Assembly (NCBI GenBank): GCA_014898425.1
Contig: RCSZ01000023.1
Location: forward strand, 186,001-250,000
From: Botryotinia globosa
Taxonomy: Eukaryota; Ascomycota; Leotiomycetes; Helotiales; Sclerotiniaceae
DNA length: 64,000 bases
Direction: 5' to 3'
Made by a program: the position numbers and the translations under genes
The notes under the pieces: model-generated
What the model saw: only the letters and a program-made list of their open reading frames with translations
Databases searched by the model: none
Told to the model about the DNA's origin: nothing
Part shown: positions 37,311 through 51,065 of the stretch, one piece after another
Numbering within the stretch: the stretch's first letter is position 1
Layout of the letters: the number at the start of each line of letters is the position of its first letter

Positions 37311-38283
37311 CAATATATATATTCTAATCAAGAAATGAATACTTTTCAAGATTAAGCCAAACAGATATTGAATATTATAGCATTCATCAAAACAACTTTC
37401 TATCAAAATTCAATTAAGATTATATTAAGATTGAATGTCTCTTTTGAGATTATAAGTTAATGTAAATAATAAGATATATACCTACCTATTATTATATAAT
37501 TGTTATATTATTAATGTTAAAGCAAATTCTTATAATTCTAACAATATTAATATGAATAAAATATCTATATATTATCTTCATGATTTTTTGATAATAGAAA
37601 GGTTTCAGGATTATTTTGTTGTATTATTATTATATTCATTTATAGATTTTGAGAAAAAAGCTTTCAATTAGAATCACTATAAAAATGTTTTCTTTTCATA
37701 ATTTTAATATGATAGATTTTATGATCTTAGAGAAAGATATAATCTTAAATTTTTGCATCAATTATTTTGTATGCTCAAAATAGAATCTATAATAATTTGA
37801 AATTAATGATAAAAACTTGAATTCTTTATATTGCATGAACTGCAGGTCCATAAAATAAAATTTTCACAACAATTTCAAATTTCTAAAGCTTGTTTTAATT
37901 TTATCAACATTTCAATATAATGAATATTAATAATTGAAAATTTTTAATTAATAAAGAACTTCATTATCATTTTCGATTTTCTTAAAAATTCTGAATAAAT
38001 GTTTTACATTCCATAGCAAAAATTTCTCTGATGAGTGATTGATCAGGATTATTGATTTATGAGCATTCTCTTAATCCCTCATGCCTAGATAGCTAGAAGT
38101 AGAGATAGAGGTCATGGGACGATTTATAATTATGGCAATTACTTCCATACACCCCAAAAATCCATTTCATCAGTTTTATACCTTATGATTCGGAGGTAGT
38201 TCATTTTTATACTCTTTAGACTTTATAATATAGATTCTATTAATAAATCTTTTGGAAAATGATTCAAAAGAAAAGAAACGATA
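37311..38283. other. Unassigned interval
   Basis: No gene recognised. A less AT-rich patch at about 38025-38200 (ctcatgcctagatagctaga, cacaccccaaaaatcc) may be a fragment of an element absent elsewhere in the window. Confidence 0.35.
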
Positions 38284-38285
38284 TA

Positions 38286-40076
38286 CTTCAACGGGCCAAG
38301 CGAGTATATAATATTGTGGAAATATGGTTTTAGTAATAATAGAGTAGTATTTTTACAATATTAATAATATCAGTATTAATGAAGTGGTATTTTTATAGTT
38401 TCTTAACTTCAAAATAATATTCGAATTTTTGTATAGTTTTAGTATTAATGGAGTGGTATTTCCATGGTTTCTGAATTCTGAAATGGTTTCCGAATTTTGT
38501 ATGGTGTTAGTATTATATTTAAGTAGGGATTTAGAAAAAACTAGATTTAATAAAACATTTAATAAAATGAATATCAAATTGAAGGAATATATTAGTAATA
38601 TTATTATAAATTTCATAATATTAATGAAAAAAAATAAAGGAAATTATGATTTAAGTCGAATACCCCACTTTCTAGTCACCCCTTTTTTAAACCACCATTT
38701 TACACCAAAAATGGCTTTTTTAGTTTACTAATATCTCTAACAATACTGAATATAATTTAATAAAAATTTATATTTATATTTATATAATTTAAGCTATTTC
38801 GGGCTTATATTAATTTTTTTAGATTTTTAGGATTTTTCTGGATTGAAATTTAGAACTTCAAAATATGGATTTTTCAATTTGTATGGGAATTATATACAAA
38901 TTTAAAACTTTTATAAAACCTTTAATAATTTATTAATAAAAATTACTAAAAATAAATTATAAAACTTTATTATAAATTGATAATATATTCAATTTGAAAG
39001 ATCTTGAAAAAATTGAAAATTCCTTATAAATAAATATTTAAAAGGATATTTTCAAAATTGCAGGGATTATTTATATCATTATATACTATATCTCTATATT
39101 CATTTATTTTTTTAAAAAAAATTTAATTTCTATATAGATTTAGATTTGAAATCTTCAAAAAGATATATAATTTTCTTTTAATAATTATTATTAAAAGATT
39201 ATTGAAGATTATATAAAAAAAATTAAATTTATATATGATTCTTATACCAATTAAAAAACCGATATTTTGAGATTTTAGAAATCAATTCATAAAAGTTCTC
39301 AAAACTTGAAATTTTTAATAAAGAATTGAAATAATTCAATTTATATAAATATAAATTTTTATTAAATTATATTCAATATTGAAAGAGATATCAATAAACC
39401 AAAAAAGTGATTTTTGGTGTAAAATGGTGGCTCAAAAAAGGGGTGGCCAGAAAGTGGGGTATTCGACTTATTTAATATTATTTACCTATTTTTGTAATTT
39501 ACTCCATAGTATTATTATAAGGATTAATATCTTTGATTTGGATTATTAAATTATTATAAATTATATGCTTATAAGATCGTATTTATATAATGATTTCGAA
39601 TCCGTAGAATTTATTATATTTCCATTAAAGCTTCAATATAATAAATAGTAACGTTATAAAAAATTTGATTTTTTAAAATACTTTTTATTATTTTAATTGT
39701 TTTACATTCAAAGTTTATTCAAAAAAAATTCATTTTTTGTTAGATTTAAATTATAATTCTATAAAGATTGATTGCAGGGCTTATAAAGGATAATTATAGA
39801 ATTTATAAAAAATATTTCTTCAATCTATAGGAATTAATTGAATAACTCATAGGAATTAATTATAGAGTTTATGAGGACTCGCTACAAGACCTATAGGGAT
39901 TAATTACAAGGCTTAATAAATAATACTTTAATAGTATCTCTATTGTATAAGAAGTATATATGTTTGATTCAATTAAAAATATACTTTAGATATTGTATTC
40001 TAATTAGGTATTGTAAGATTACTGTGTGGGGGTACAGTGGGGGTACCGTTCAGAATTCCCACTTGGGCCATTGAGG
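38286..40076 (+). mobile_element. Family A element split by an 815 bp foldback element
   Basis: Left end cttcaacgggccaagc, right end gggccattgagg, TA at 38284-38285 and 40077-40078. The order is that of the other family A copies, with a single interruption at 38652-39470. Removing the insertion and one TA leaves 974 bp. The terminal block gtgtgggggtacagtgggg is well preserved. Confidence 0.75.
38654..39468. mobile_element. 815 bp foldback TIR element, copy 1
   Basis: agtcgaataccccactttct at 38654 with inverted partner ending attcgact at 39468, TA at 38652-38653 and 39469-39470. The inverted homology continues far inward (at least 250-300 bp per arm, through tacaccaaaaat, aatataatttaataaaaattt and attattaaaag), so most of the element can fold back on itself. 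No transposase. Colinear with 41448-42263. Confidence 0.8.
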
Positions 40077-40201
40077 TACCTATAGAATCTAATCTGAGAT
40101 AATTAGAGTGCATTCATTTTATATGGAATCTCTCTCTTCTCCTTGTATTAAAAGATTGAATTTAAAACGACTAGAATATAGCCAAAGATAAGTTGACTCT
40201 A

Positions 40202-40427
40202 TTGTCCACCAGTGGGTGCACGGACTGACGGGACACTTCATTATTTTCAAAATTTCTAATAAATTTATTTGTCAATTGTTTGATATCAAAACTCATAATT
40301 TGATTATTTCAGATCTAATAAATAGTTATAATAATTTTCAAAATATCCGATATAATATATCGAGAGTTTTAAACAATTCCGTTTTTGTAGTGTCCCGTCA
40401 GTCCGTGCACCCACTGGTGGTCGAAAC
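40202..40427. mobile_element. 226 bp MITE with well-preserved GC-rich arms
   Basis: Arms of about 32 bp: ccaccagtgggtgcacggac followed by tgacgggacact, mirrored exactly on the right. TA at 40200-40201 and 40428-40429. The AT-rich core is about 150 bp. The arms are free of transition damage. An 82-codon frame across it (40216-40464) is fortuitous. Confidence 0.8.
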
Positions 40428-40429
40428 TA

Positions 40430-40853
40430 ATAGGTATAAAAATAAATCGGCTTTCAATTTCTGAGTATAAGAATATCAAAAATCGTTTTTGAAAGATAAA
40501 AGAGTAATTTGTCATTTTAATTATTCAGGATTAATATTCATAATTATAATATAGAATTTTGGAAAATGTAGATATAAGAAATCTCTTATATTCGTAATTC
40601 CTTTTGAGAACGAAGTTGTAACATTTTTGAAAATTCCAATTCTATAAAAAAATAATTCGTGAAAAGCTTTAGTGGAGTAAACTTTATTAAAGCTTTTACT
40701 GAAAATCAATTCAATAATAACGAGCCAATAATAATCAATCTAATAATGAGTTTTATAATTATAATTCTATTAATAATTATTCTAAAAAAATAAAATCAAA
40801 TAAGAATGAATTTCATAACGATAAAGATAATAAACGTAGAAAAATCTTATATT
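40430..40853. other. Unassigned interval
   Basis: AT-rich, no recognised repeat; the minus-strand frame at 40521-40709 (62 codons) has no motif and is not called as a gene. Confidence 0.35.
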
Positions 40854-40939
40854 CTTAATGGCCCAAGTAAAAATTCTATATAATATCCCCATAATCACCC
40901 CATACTGTATAATATCCAATTAGAATATAATATTTGAGC
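40854..40939 (-). mobile_element. Family A right-end fragment, reversed
   Basis: cttaatggcccaagtaaaaa is the inverted form of the family A right terminus. The block with ccccataatcaccccatact corresponds to the inverted 'gggggtac' region. It is cut by LINE-L copy L5 at about 40940, and the remainder was not found beyond L5. Confidence 0.6.
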
Positions 40940-42569
40940 TATACTAATAGTAATAGTAATAATAGTATCTATTAACATCCAATAAACCAGCATAAAGCTA
41001 ACCCTAAAAATCTTTCAAAGAATATAAAAATATACTAAATTATAAACTTAAAATATTATTACAGAAAATAGACTATATATAGAAAAATTAAAAAGCCTAT
41101 TCAAATAATCCCTTTTTCACCAATTAAAATGAAATCAATACATTTTAAAGATTTCAAAAAATCAAATGTAATTTTAAAAATAATTAATATATACTATAAA
41201 AATCAATATTATATAAATAACCTAAACTAATATATATATATATAGAAAAAAAAGATTTTAATTATATCCCTAACTTTTATTTTAATAAAATATAAAAAAA
41301 GCAAAGCCTTTTTAATAAAAAAAAGTAAAAGAAAAGAAAGAAAGAAAGAAAGAAATACCTCTAATAAAAATAAATATTAAAATAAAATGAAATAATTCCA
41401 AGAAATTCAATTAAAACTAATAATTGAAATTTAAAAAATAAAAGATAAGTCGACCACCCTACTTTCGGGCCACCCCTCTTTTGGGCCACCCTTTTACACC
41501 AAAAATCACTTTTTTGGTTTATCAATATCTCTATTAATATTAAATATAATTTAATAAAAATTTATATCTATATAATTTAAGCTATTCTAAATTTATATTA
41601 GAATTTTTAGAATTTTAGGATTTTTCTAGATCGATTTTTAAAGCTTCAAAATATCGATTTTCAATTTACATATAAATCACATACAAATTTAAAATTTTAT
41701 AAAATCTTCAACAACCTTTTAACAATAATAATTAAAAGAAAATTATATATCTTTTTGAAAAACTGAAATCTGAATCTATATAGAAATTCAAATTTTTTTT
41801 CAAAAAAATGAATAAATATAGAGATATAGTATATAGTGAGTTAAGAATAGTATAAATAATCCCTGTAATTTTGAGGGTACTCTTTTAAATATATATTTAT
41901 AAGGAATTTTTTATTTTTTCAAGATCTTTCAAATTGAATATCTTATAAATTTATAATAAAATTTTATAATTTATTTTTAGCTATTTTCCCTTAAAAGTTA
42001 TTATAGATTTTATAGAATTTTAAATTTGTATGTAATTTGTATGTAATTAAAAATCGATATTTCGAAGCTTTAGAAATCAATCCAGAAAAATCCTAAAAAT
42101 CTAAAAATCTTAAAATAGATTTGAAACGATTCGAATTATATAGTTTTAAATTTTTATTAAATTATATTCAATATTGATAGAGATATTAATAGATTAAAAA
42201 AGTGATTTTTGGTGTAAAAGGGTGGCCCGAAACAGGGGTGGCCCGAAAGTAGGGTGGTCGACTTAATTAAAACTCTTTATTAACATAGTTGATGAAAATA
42301 AAAATAATTGTTGAAATTATTTTCCAAATTAAATTAACAAATTGTAATAAAAAATCAAATATTTAAAGGATTTTTAATAATTTTAAAAGTACTCGAAATT
42401 AATATTTTGATATTTAAATTGTTTATAATATTTTCTAAAATCTTTATATTCTAACAATATAACAAAAATACAATATGATATCTTTTTTAATAAGTCTAAT
42501 TTTAGAAAAACTTTATTATATAAATAAAATTCTATCTATTATATATATTTAAAAAAACAATTATTATTT
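40940..42569 (-). mobile_element. LINE-L copy L5, 5'-truncated, split by foldback element
   Basis: The 3' end with a TAG/TAA-type tail is at about 40940. The conserved block is degraded (aaccagcataaagctaaccc), and the purine tract lies at about 41319-41356. After the nested element (41448-42263) the LINE resumes with 'gaaaataaaaataattgttg' and ends about 42569, at a position equivalent to 12.99 kb in L2. Without the insertion it is about 0.8 kb, so it is 5'-truncated. No clear target duplication. Confidence 0.65.
41448..42263. mobile_element. 816 bp foldback TIR element, copy 2
   Basis: agtcgaccaccctactttcg at 41448 with inverted partner ending ggtcgact at 42263, TA at 41446-41447 and 42264-42265. 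Arms carry two gggccaccc-type blocks and tacaccaaaaatcac. Same length and order as 38654-39468. Its ends are less mutated than those of copy 1. Confidence 0.8.
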
Positions 42570-43065
42570 CACCTATGTCCGACAATAAAAGGCTCTCTTA
42601 ACCCTTGTCTCTTCACTACAATAAGAATTAAAAGATTATTTCATTTCTATGGATTTTTCAATTAAAATTTAAAGTATTCAATTCTTGTTTTTTTATTTTA
42701 TATAATAAAATATATAACTTCTAATTTATATTAATTTTAATAATTCAAAAAGTATAATATTCTAATTATGGATTGTATTTTTAAAGTGTGTAATTAATAT
42801 ATTTGTTTTTTTTAAAGAATCTAAAAACTATATTTTTAAAATTAGAATTAGAAAAATTTTGGAAATTTAGAAAATTTAAAAAATATTTTTTAGAATATCT
42901 AAAAACGGATTTTAAATATATATATTTTAGTATTTTCAAAAATCTGAAAATGAATTCGAAATATAATTTATAAAAATCTTGAACTTCATTTTTAAAAAAT
43001 TAAGAAATATATTATTGAATAATTTAAGAATTTCTTTTAACTTTTTTAGTTTTTGAAAAGATAAT

Positions 43066-43272
43066 ATTGATTGTGTTTTTTGGATTTTCTAAAAAAAAAA
43101 ATTAATTATATTTGTTGGATTTTCTGAAAGATAAAATTGATTGTATTTTTAAGATTTTCTATAAAAAAAATTGATTGTATTTTTTAGATTTTTCAAAAGA
43201 TAAAATTCATTGTATTTTTTAGATTTTCTAAAAGATAAAATTCATTATGTTTTTTAGATTTTTTGAAAGATA
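43066..43272. repeat. Degenerate ~37 bp tandem repeat
   Basis: About six units of the type gattttctaaaagataaaat followed by tgattgtatttttta, with variable A-tract length. Confidence 0.6.
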
Positions 43273-44031
43273 ATAATGATATAAAATAATTCATTATGAA
43301 AAGCTGTATAAAAATTAGTTTGCTTTTTATATAATTATATTATTATTATTTTAATTAAGATATTTTCAGAAATATCTTTTTATAATATATATTGTTATAT
43401 AGTTGATCTAGATTTTATTATTACAATAGAGTAGATATCTCTATTGAATAAAAAATATCAATAATTTCTTTTATAATTATAAACCTATATTTTCTTATTA
43501 TAGTTATCTATAGATTTTAGATTTTATTTAAATAATTCTTGAGATAGATTTCAAATTTATTTCAATCTATTATTATCAAATGGAATCTTTTATATATATA
43601 TATATTTGGAATATAGCTCAATAAGCTTTAATGAAATTAAAATATCATATATTATTTTAAAAGAATGTATAATATTAATTTTTTTGAAATAAAAGTTTGA
43701 AATTATAAACAAAATCAAAATCAATAATATTGAGATTAGATTTCTTATAGATTAAAAATATCTAAGATTTATTAAATATTATTAAATCTATTTGAAAATC
43801 TTTATAAATTCAGTTCAAGTTTTATTTTTATATTTAATATATAAATCTTATTTTTTGAATTTTTTTCAAATCATTAATATTAATTTTTCAAATATTTTAT
43901 TATAATCAAATCATTTATTTTCAATTTCAATTTCAATATATATATCAAAATCAATTCAAAAATCTATTCAGATTCTATTAATATTTATATTTCGAAAAGA
44001 AAACAAATAAATATTATAAAAATAATAATAT

Positions 44032-44146
44032 TTTTTATTATTTTAAATAAAAAAGTAATCTTTTTTTATTATTTTAAATAAAAAAGTAATCTTTTTTTAT
44101 TATTTTAAATAAAAAAGTAATCTTTTTTTATTATTTAACAATCTTA
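44032..44146. repeat. 31 bp tandem repeat, 3-4 copies
   Basis: attattttaaataaaaaagt with aatcttttttt repeats with gtaatc at 44055, 44086 and 44117 (exact 31 bp period); units are nearly identical. Confidence 0.85.
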
Positions 44147-47100
44147 TTTTTAATATTTTGAATCATTTTTATTAAAAATCAAAACATCTTATTAATTTTT
44201 CAAAACTTGTTTTATAATTCTTTTGTAAAAAATCCAAAGATTTTATATAATAAAATAAAAATCGAAAAAAACAATAAATATTGAAATATATTATAATTCT
44301 TTAATTCAAATCAAACTTTTTAAATTCTTATTGAATATTATTAATAAGATTAATAGAATTAATTAATATTCATATATAACCAAAAACCAATTCTGCTTAT
44401 ATTTCTATATCTGATTTCTTTAATTTATTTTTGTTTATAAAAAACTTATTATTAATTTCAAAAAAATCATTCTCTATTATAACACTATTAAAGCTAAAAT
44501 GAAATTTAGATATTAATTTACATTCTTCTTTAATAAAATTTACTATTTATTAGTTTATAAATTAGATTATTTATATAATATAAAAAAATACTTTTGAATT
44601 TTTTTATCAAATGAATCTGATTTATTACATATATATATTCTTAAAAACAATCTAAAATATTTGTATTATTTGAATTTCTTTGAATAATTTTCAAGTTATT
44701 ATTTGATAAATATAAATATTCTTATTAATAAATTCATTATTTAATTTGATCATATTTTTCGATTCCTTTATAATATATTTAGCTATATAGATTTATTATT
44801 ATCGATAGATTAGAAATTGCTTTTTTGTATAAACAAATTAATATCAAATATTAATTTTTTATAATATAAATACATTCTTTAATAATTCTTTAATAATTCT
44901 TTTATTTCTATATTTTTAATATTTAATAATTTCTTAGTTTTTAAAAATTTGTATACCCACATATATTGATTAGTATTTTATTTAAGATTATTTATATTGA
45001 AATCATTCATAATAATTTTAAATCTAATTTGATTTTATAAAGAAAGTTTTTCACTTATATCATTAATTTTATTTATTTGTTTTTTAATAGAAGCAAATAA
45101 TATATAATTATATTATAATATTTAGAAATATCAATTATATTTCGAATATTAGATCTTTAGTATATTTAATAAAATTCCAATATTTAAAAAGTATAATTCT
45201 TATAAAAATCTTAAATAAAAGAATCAAAATAATTAAATTACTATAGATATATATAGCTTTTGATATTATTATTATTATTCAATTAATATTCTTGTATTTG
45301 ATTTTATTTAATAAATTCTATTTTTATAAATTGAATAATATCTTCAAGTTATTTAGAAAAGATATGCAATCTAAAAGCACGAAATAAGCAATATTTGTTA
45401 GATTCATATTTTTTAATGTTAATATCAAGTTTTGGAATTATATATCTTTATATTAATTTGTTATTTATTAAATTAATTATATATTTAAATAAATTCGATT
45501 TGTAATCGAATAATTATAAAAATTATAGGTATAATTATTACTCTTTTTGTTTTATTATTAAAATATAATTTTCTAAAAACTATTTTTTTTATTTTTAAGC
45601 TTATCCTAACTATAGAATATTATTATTAATATCAATTTCTATCCTTTTATTTAGAAGATATTGTTTTTTTATCAATATAGTTCTTTCACTTTTCTTTATT
45701 AATAATTAAATTCAGTAAACTTTCTTTTAATTTATTTTTTAATTTCAATTTAATAAATCTAAATTTTATAAAACATAAATTTTATATATATTATTTTTCA
45801 ATATAATGTAATTAAAATGTAAGTAGATGTTATTAAGAAAGATTGATTATTTCAATCCCTTTTTATATATTTTCTATTATTTAATATATAAAGAAATATT
45901 TAATATAATAAATAATTTGATTGATAATTTAATATATAGGTATATATATAAAAAGCATTTATATAAATACAAATTTTCTTAGTTAGATTAGGATATACTT
46001 TTTTTAGATATTTAATAAAAATACTATCAATATTATAATATAAAATAACATATATATCTTGAAATAATAATTTTCTAAATAAAACTTTTATAAAATGAAT
46101 TATAATCTTAAATTATTCTTTACAATATAAATTCAAAAGATTTAAATATATTTTATACTTACAAATTATATTTATAAGATTCTTTTGATTTTTTGTTTTT
46201 TATTGATTTTCTTTAATCTTTATTATTTTTAATATTATAAAGTAATATAGATATTTTTTATTTAAGTTTTGTTTTATTCTTTTAATATTTATTTCGAAGG
46301 TTTGAATATCAATTGAAATAAATAAATTAGAAGCAAATAAATTATTAATAAATGGTTTTTTTTTTTAAATTTTTTTTTTTGAATATTGATATTATATAAA
46401 ACAATTATTTATATCGATTTAAATAAAATTATCTCGATTCTATTTATCATTTTTTTGATTGAAATATATGGAATATATATTCCTTAAATTGTTTTTCAAT
46501 ATCAAAATAATATTATACTCTTTTGCTTTTTCCAAAAAGAAGTTATTCAAAAAACATTAAATAGTAATTTAATTATATAAATATTCAAATTATATTTTCC
46601 AAAAAATTCTAATTCTAATAAAATATTTATTTTCTAAATATTATTGAAAACCAAATGTTATTATCTTTATAAAATGGAAATTTAATATCTATATATAATA
46701 TATAAATTCAATAAAATTTAATTCAATATCAATTATAGAATTTAAAAAATCTAAGTTTAATATTAAATTAATACTTTTCATATATAATAAATATTTAATT
46801 TATTTATTAAAAAATATTCTAATTTTATTAATATTACAGCCTTACTCCCTATACAGAAACTACAATATAAAATTGTTCTTATTATCAAAAGAATCATTTT
46901 AAAAATTAATTAAATACTAATAATTCAATAAAAGGATTTAAAATCTAAAGAAATAAAACATTAAATATTATAAGTTTTAATATATATAATATATCTATAA
47001 TTTTATTCTAATAAAACTTTGATTAATTGAAAATAAATACTTTTCTAATTATTTTGATATTTTGAATTTAAAATAATTCTAAATATAAATAAAATAAAAA

Positions 47101-48111
47101 GCTCTTTTTTCTTTATATTATTTTATTTATTTGAATTATCTAAAATATAATTATCTTCAAGATTTATATTATCAAATCCTTTAAGTTATATAAAGTCTTT
47201 AGTATTTAGGATTATATTATTATTATTTCTTCTAAAAACATTATATCTTTTTTAAACATTATTAAACTTCTTGACTTTGGTTATTAAATTATATCTTAAT
47301 CTTTTATTAGTTTTTTCCTTATTAAATTTTTCTTTCAAATTATATAATAAAAGGTTTTTTGATTTAAATAAATTTGCAATAATATCTCCACCTTTTAATT
47401 TAACTATTATAAAAATATTTAAAAATTGAAAAAAAAAGAATATATATTTAGAAAAATAAATATTGACTAATAAATATCGAATTATTATAAATATTTGAAT
47501 AAAAAAAAGAGATTTTGGAAATCGAAAATAGATTTTGAAATAATATAATATAAATATATAATAATAAAAAGAGAATAAATATTAGATTTAAAATAAATAC
47601 AAAAAAGAGTTCAATTAATAGAGATTATTCTTCAAAATTATATTTACTGTATAAATTTTAACTAATGAATCTTTTATTAATAAAGTTTAAATACAAAATT
47701 ATAAATAAATTTAATAAAAGAAGATAAAAAAAATAAAAGAAATATATTTTTTAAAAAGATTTTATTCTATTTTATAAAAAAGAAACTTTGTAACCTTTGA
47801 TTTATTTAGTTTTCTTCAAAAATTTAAAAATATTATCTAATTTCTCCTTTATTATTTTTCTGATATTATATCAACCAAATTTCGTTTTTATTACTTTATT
47901 TTATTGGAAAATTATTATTATTGATTCTATTTATATTATTATTATTATTATTATTGTTATTATTACTAAAATGAATAATTGTTTTGATTTTCAATTGAAA
48001 AGATTTAAATATTTTAGAAAGTATTGAATTTGTATCGAATAATATATAAGTTTGATAATGTTTTCTGGGGTTTTTAAATGAATTTTGGTATTTATTCTCA
48101 TTATCGGAATT

Positions 48112-48200
48112 GTTTTACTCTTCCTCTTCCTCTTCCTCTTCCTCTTCCTTTTCCTTTTCATTTTTCTTTTTCTTTACCCCTTTTGTTTCTTTTTTTCTTT
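48112..48200. repeat. Pyrimidine tract (cctctt)n
   Basis: Repeated cctctt/ccttttc hexamers running into T-rich pyrimidine DNA; a strand-asymmetric tract. Confidence 0.75.
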
Positions 48201-50099
48201 TATCTTTTGATTCTTTTACAATCATATTTTTTATTAAAATAATTTTATTAATTTATAAAATTTGAAAGATAATGGAGTTTCATAATTAATTTTAATTATA
48301 CTTTTTTAATTTAATAAATAATAATATTTGATTATCTAATAATTAAACAATTCGGATTAAAAATATTATTCTATTTCTTATAATAAAATCTACAAAATTA
48401 ATATCTATATAATAATCTTCAAATATTTTACTATTTATATTCATATTCATATTTTTAGAAGATAAAAAACAAAACAATAATATCTTATTTTGAAATATTA
48501 TATATATCTATCAATAAATATTAATAACTATATTATTTTAAAATCTATTCAATTAATATAAAACTTTTTTTTTATTCTCAATATAAATTAATTCTATATT
48601 CATTTATATTATAACTTCTGATATTAATATAATACTTTAATTCAATTTAATAAGATTATTCAATTTATTATACAATATTTGTAATAATAGATTTTATATT
48701 TGAAGATTATTTAATTATAGATTATTGGGGTTAGATATATTCCTTGTTTGTTTTAGATTATTATAATGATTTGAGAGTTTAATACTTTGAGTAGTATAAT
48801 TAAATTTTTGATATAAGATTTGTATAATATTTTTTTTTAATATAATAATAGTTTGTTTATTTTATTATATATAATAATAAATTTTCGAATATTTTTATTT
48901 CCATTTTTAAAAGATAATATAATGACCTATTCATTAGTTTTTACTCAATTTTCAAAAATTGAATATAAACAATGAAAATTATTCTTTATAATATCTTCGA
49001 ATACTTTATTTATAACAATAATATACAATCCATTGATTTCTTTTCCAATATTTCTTAAATCAATTATATATACAAAAACCTATATTTATATATTCTCTAT
49101 ATATATAACCTATATAAAATTAAAACAATATCTAGTAGTATTTATAATATATATTATTTCTTAGAGGTTTTTAAATGGCTTTTATTGATTTTTGATTATA
49201 TAAATTATTTTTATACTCTTTTCTTTTCTATTATTATTAGATTTTGATTATCAGAATCTTTATTAATTTTAAATAATAAAAAAGCATTTCAAATTTCTAT
49301 AACTTTCTATATCTTTTTTTCTTTATTAATATATTTATTATATTCCATTAAAATAAATTTTTAATAAACAATCATTAATTCTTTATATTAAACAAAAAAT
49401 TATTATTTTTTTTATTTCAAAAATAATATAATTATATAATATTAAAATTATTAAATTGAAATTAATCTCAAAACTAATAAATTTTTAAAATTTTAATTAT
49501 ATATAATATCAAACTCAATATTATAAAATCTCATAATTTTATTAAAACCAATTTTTAATTTTTATTAATTTTATAAATCCTTTTTTTGATAGATTTTTTG
49601 ATTTTGATATTTTCAAATATGAAGAAAAAATCAATTAATATATCGAAAAGGAAACAATTGCTTACATTTTTTGATATTTTTAGAAATTTTATTATTAAAT
49701 TAATTGAAAACAAAAATTATTTATAATCTTTATTAAAATATATTCAACAAAATTATGATTTTTTCTACTAGCTTATAAACTTACTATCTTCAATTTCTTT
49801 ATTTGAAAACAGATTTTTTATTATAATATTAAATTATTATAAAAATGAAAAAACAAAGATTGAAATAATAATTAAAGATAATAAAATATAATAAAAATAA
49901 AAGCAATATATAAATAAACTAATGATTTGATTATTGATTAAAAATACGCTTTTATTATATAGTAACTTATTTATAATTTTATTTTAGATTTTTTAACAAA
50001 ATATATTTTGGGTTTTGGAAAAAAAGTAATTTTTAGATTTTCTAAAAAAATTTATTTATTTATTTTATTTTATTTTCAAAAATTGATATTAAAATTATT

Positions 50100-51065
50100 T
50101 GAAGGAAATATAATTTTTAGATTTTTTAATAAATGATATATTTTAGATTTTCTAATAATAAAGCTATCGAATAAAAGATTTAGAAATCCTTTGATGCTAT
50201 ATAAAAAGCTTTCAATTATTTAAACAAATTAGAATATACAAGTCAATAACAGGCATAATTTTTTCATACATTTTTTCGAAAAATCTGAGAATAATAATGC
50301 TCTTTTTTTTCTTTTTTCTTTTTCTTTTTTCTTTTTCTTCTTTTTTTTGTTTTTTTTTCATTATCCCAGGGATAATCCTTTTTTAGATTTTCTAATAAAT
50401 AATATATTTTAGATTCTCTAATAAAACTATATAATGAAAATCAATTCTATCTTATTTATTACTTTTAGGTTTTCTAAAAAAGATAATTACTTCTTTATTC
50501 CTCTTTTTTTTTAAATTAATATTAAAATTATTTAAAGAAAATATAGTTTTTAGATTTTCTAATAAATAATATATTTTAGATTCTCTAATAAAACCATATA
50601 ATGAAAATCAATTTTCTTTCATTTATTATTTTTAGATTTTCTAAGAAAGATAGTTATTTTTTTATTCCTTTTTTTTAAAAATTAATATTAAAATTCTATT
50701 CTTTAAAAGTAACATTTCAAGAATTAATATATATTGTTTTTAGATTCTTTAATACAACTATTTCTAGATTTTTTTTTAAAAAAAAAAAATTTTATTTCTT
50801 TTTTTTAAAAAATTGATATTGAAACTCTATTTTTTAAAAGTAATATTTCAAAGATTAATATATCTTTTTTTTTTCAACTTTTTTAATAAATAATAGATTT
50901 TAGATTCTTTAATAAAGTTATAAAGTAAAAATCAATTCTATTTCATTTATTATTTTTAGATTTTTCAAAAAAGATAGTTATTTTTTTAATTATAAATTTT
51001 TTTGAATTCATTTTGAAAATCTTTAAAGAAAAATGTATTTTTTGGATTTTCTAAAAAGACAGATT
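50100..51065. repeat. Degenerate ~166 bp tandem repeat block
   Basis: The phrase ttttagattttctaataaat followed by aatatattttagattctcta starts at 50381 and 50547 (166 bp apart) and recurs more loosely at about 50114 and 50870, each followed by 'atgaaaatcaatt' and 'tttagattttctaa'. A 60 bp pure pyrimidine tract (50303-50360) sits between the first two. Confidence 0.65.

Noticed and set aside
38353..38731. Overlapping 87- and 100-codon frames on opposite strands
   Set aside because: They span the junction between family A and the 815 bp foldback element; neither contains a motif and both include element termini.
40216..40464. 82-codon frame starting MHGLTGHF
   Set aside because: It runs through both GC-rich arms of the 226 bp MITE; its start and end are the inverted repeat itself.
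47797..48027. 76-codon hydrophobic frame (poly-I)
   Set aside because: Low-complexity ATT repeats in the AT desert; no start context or conserved partner.
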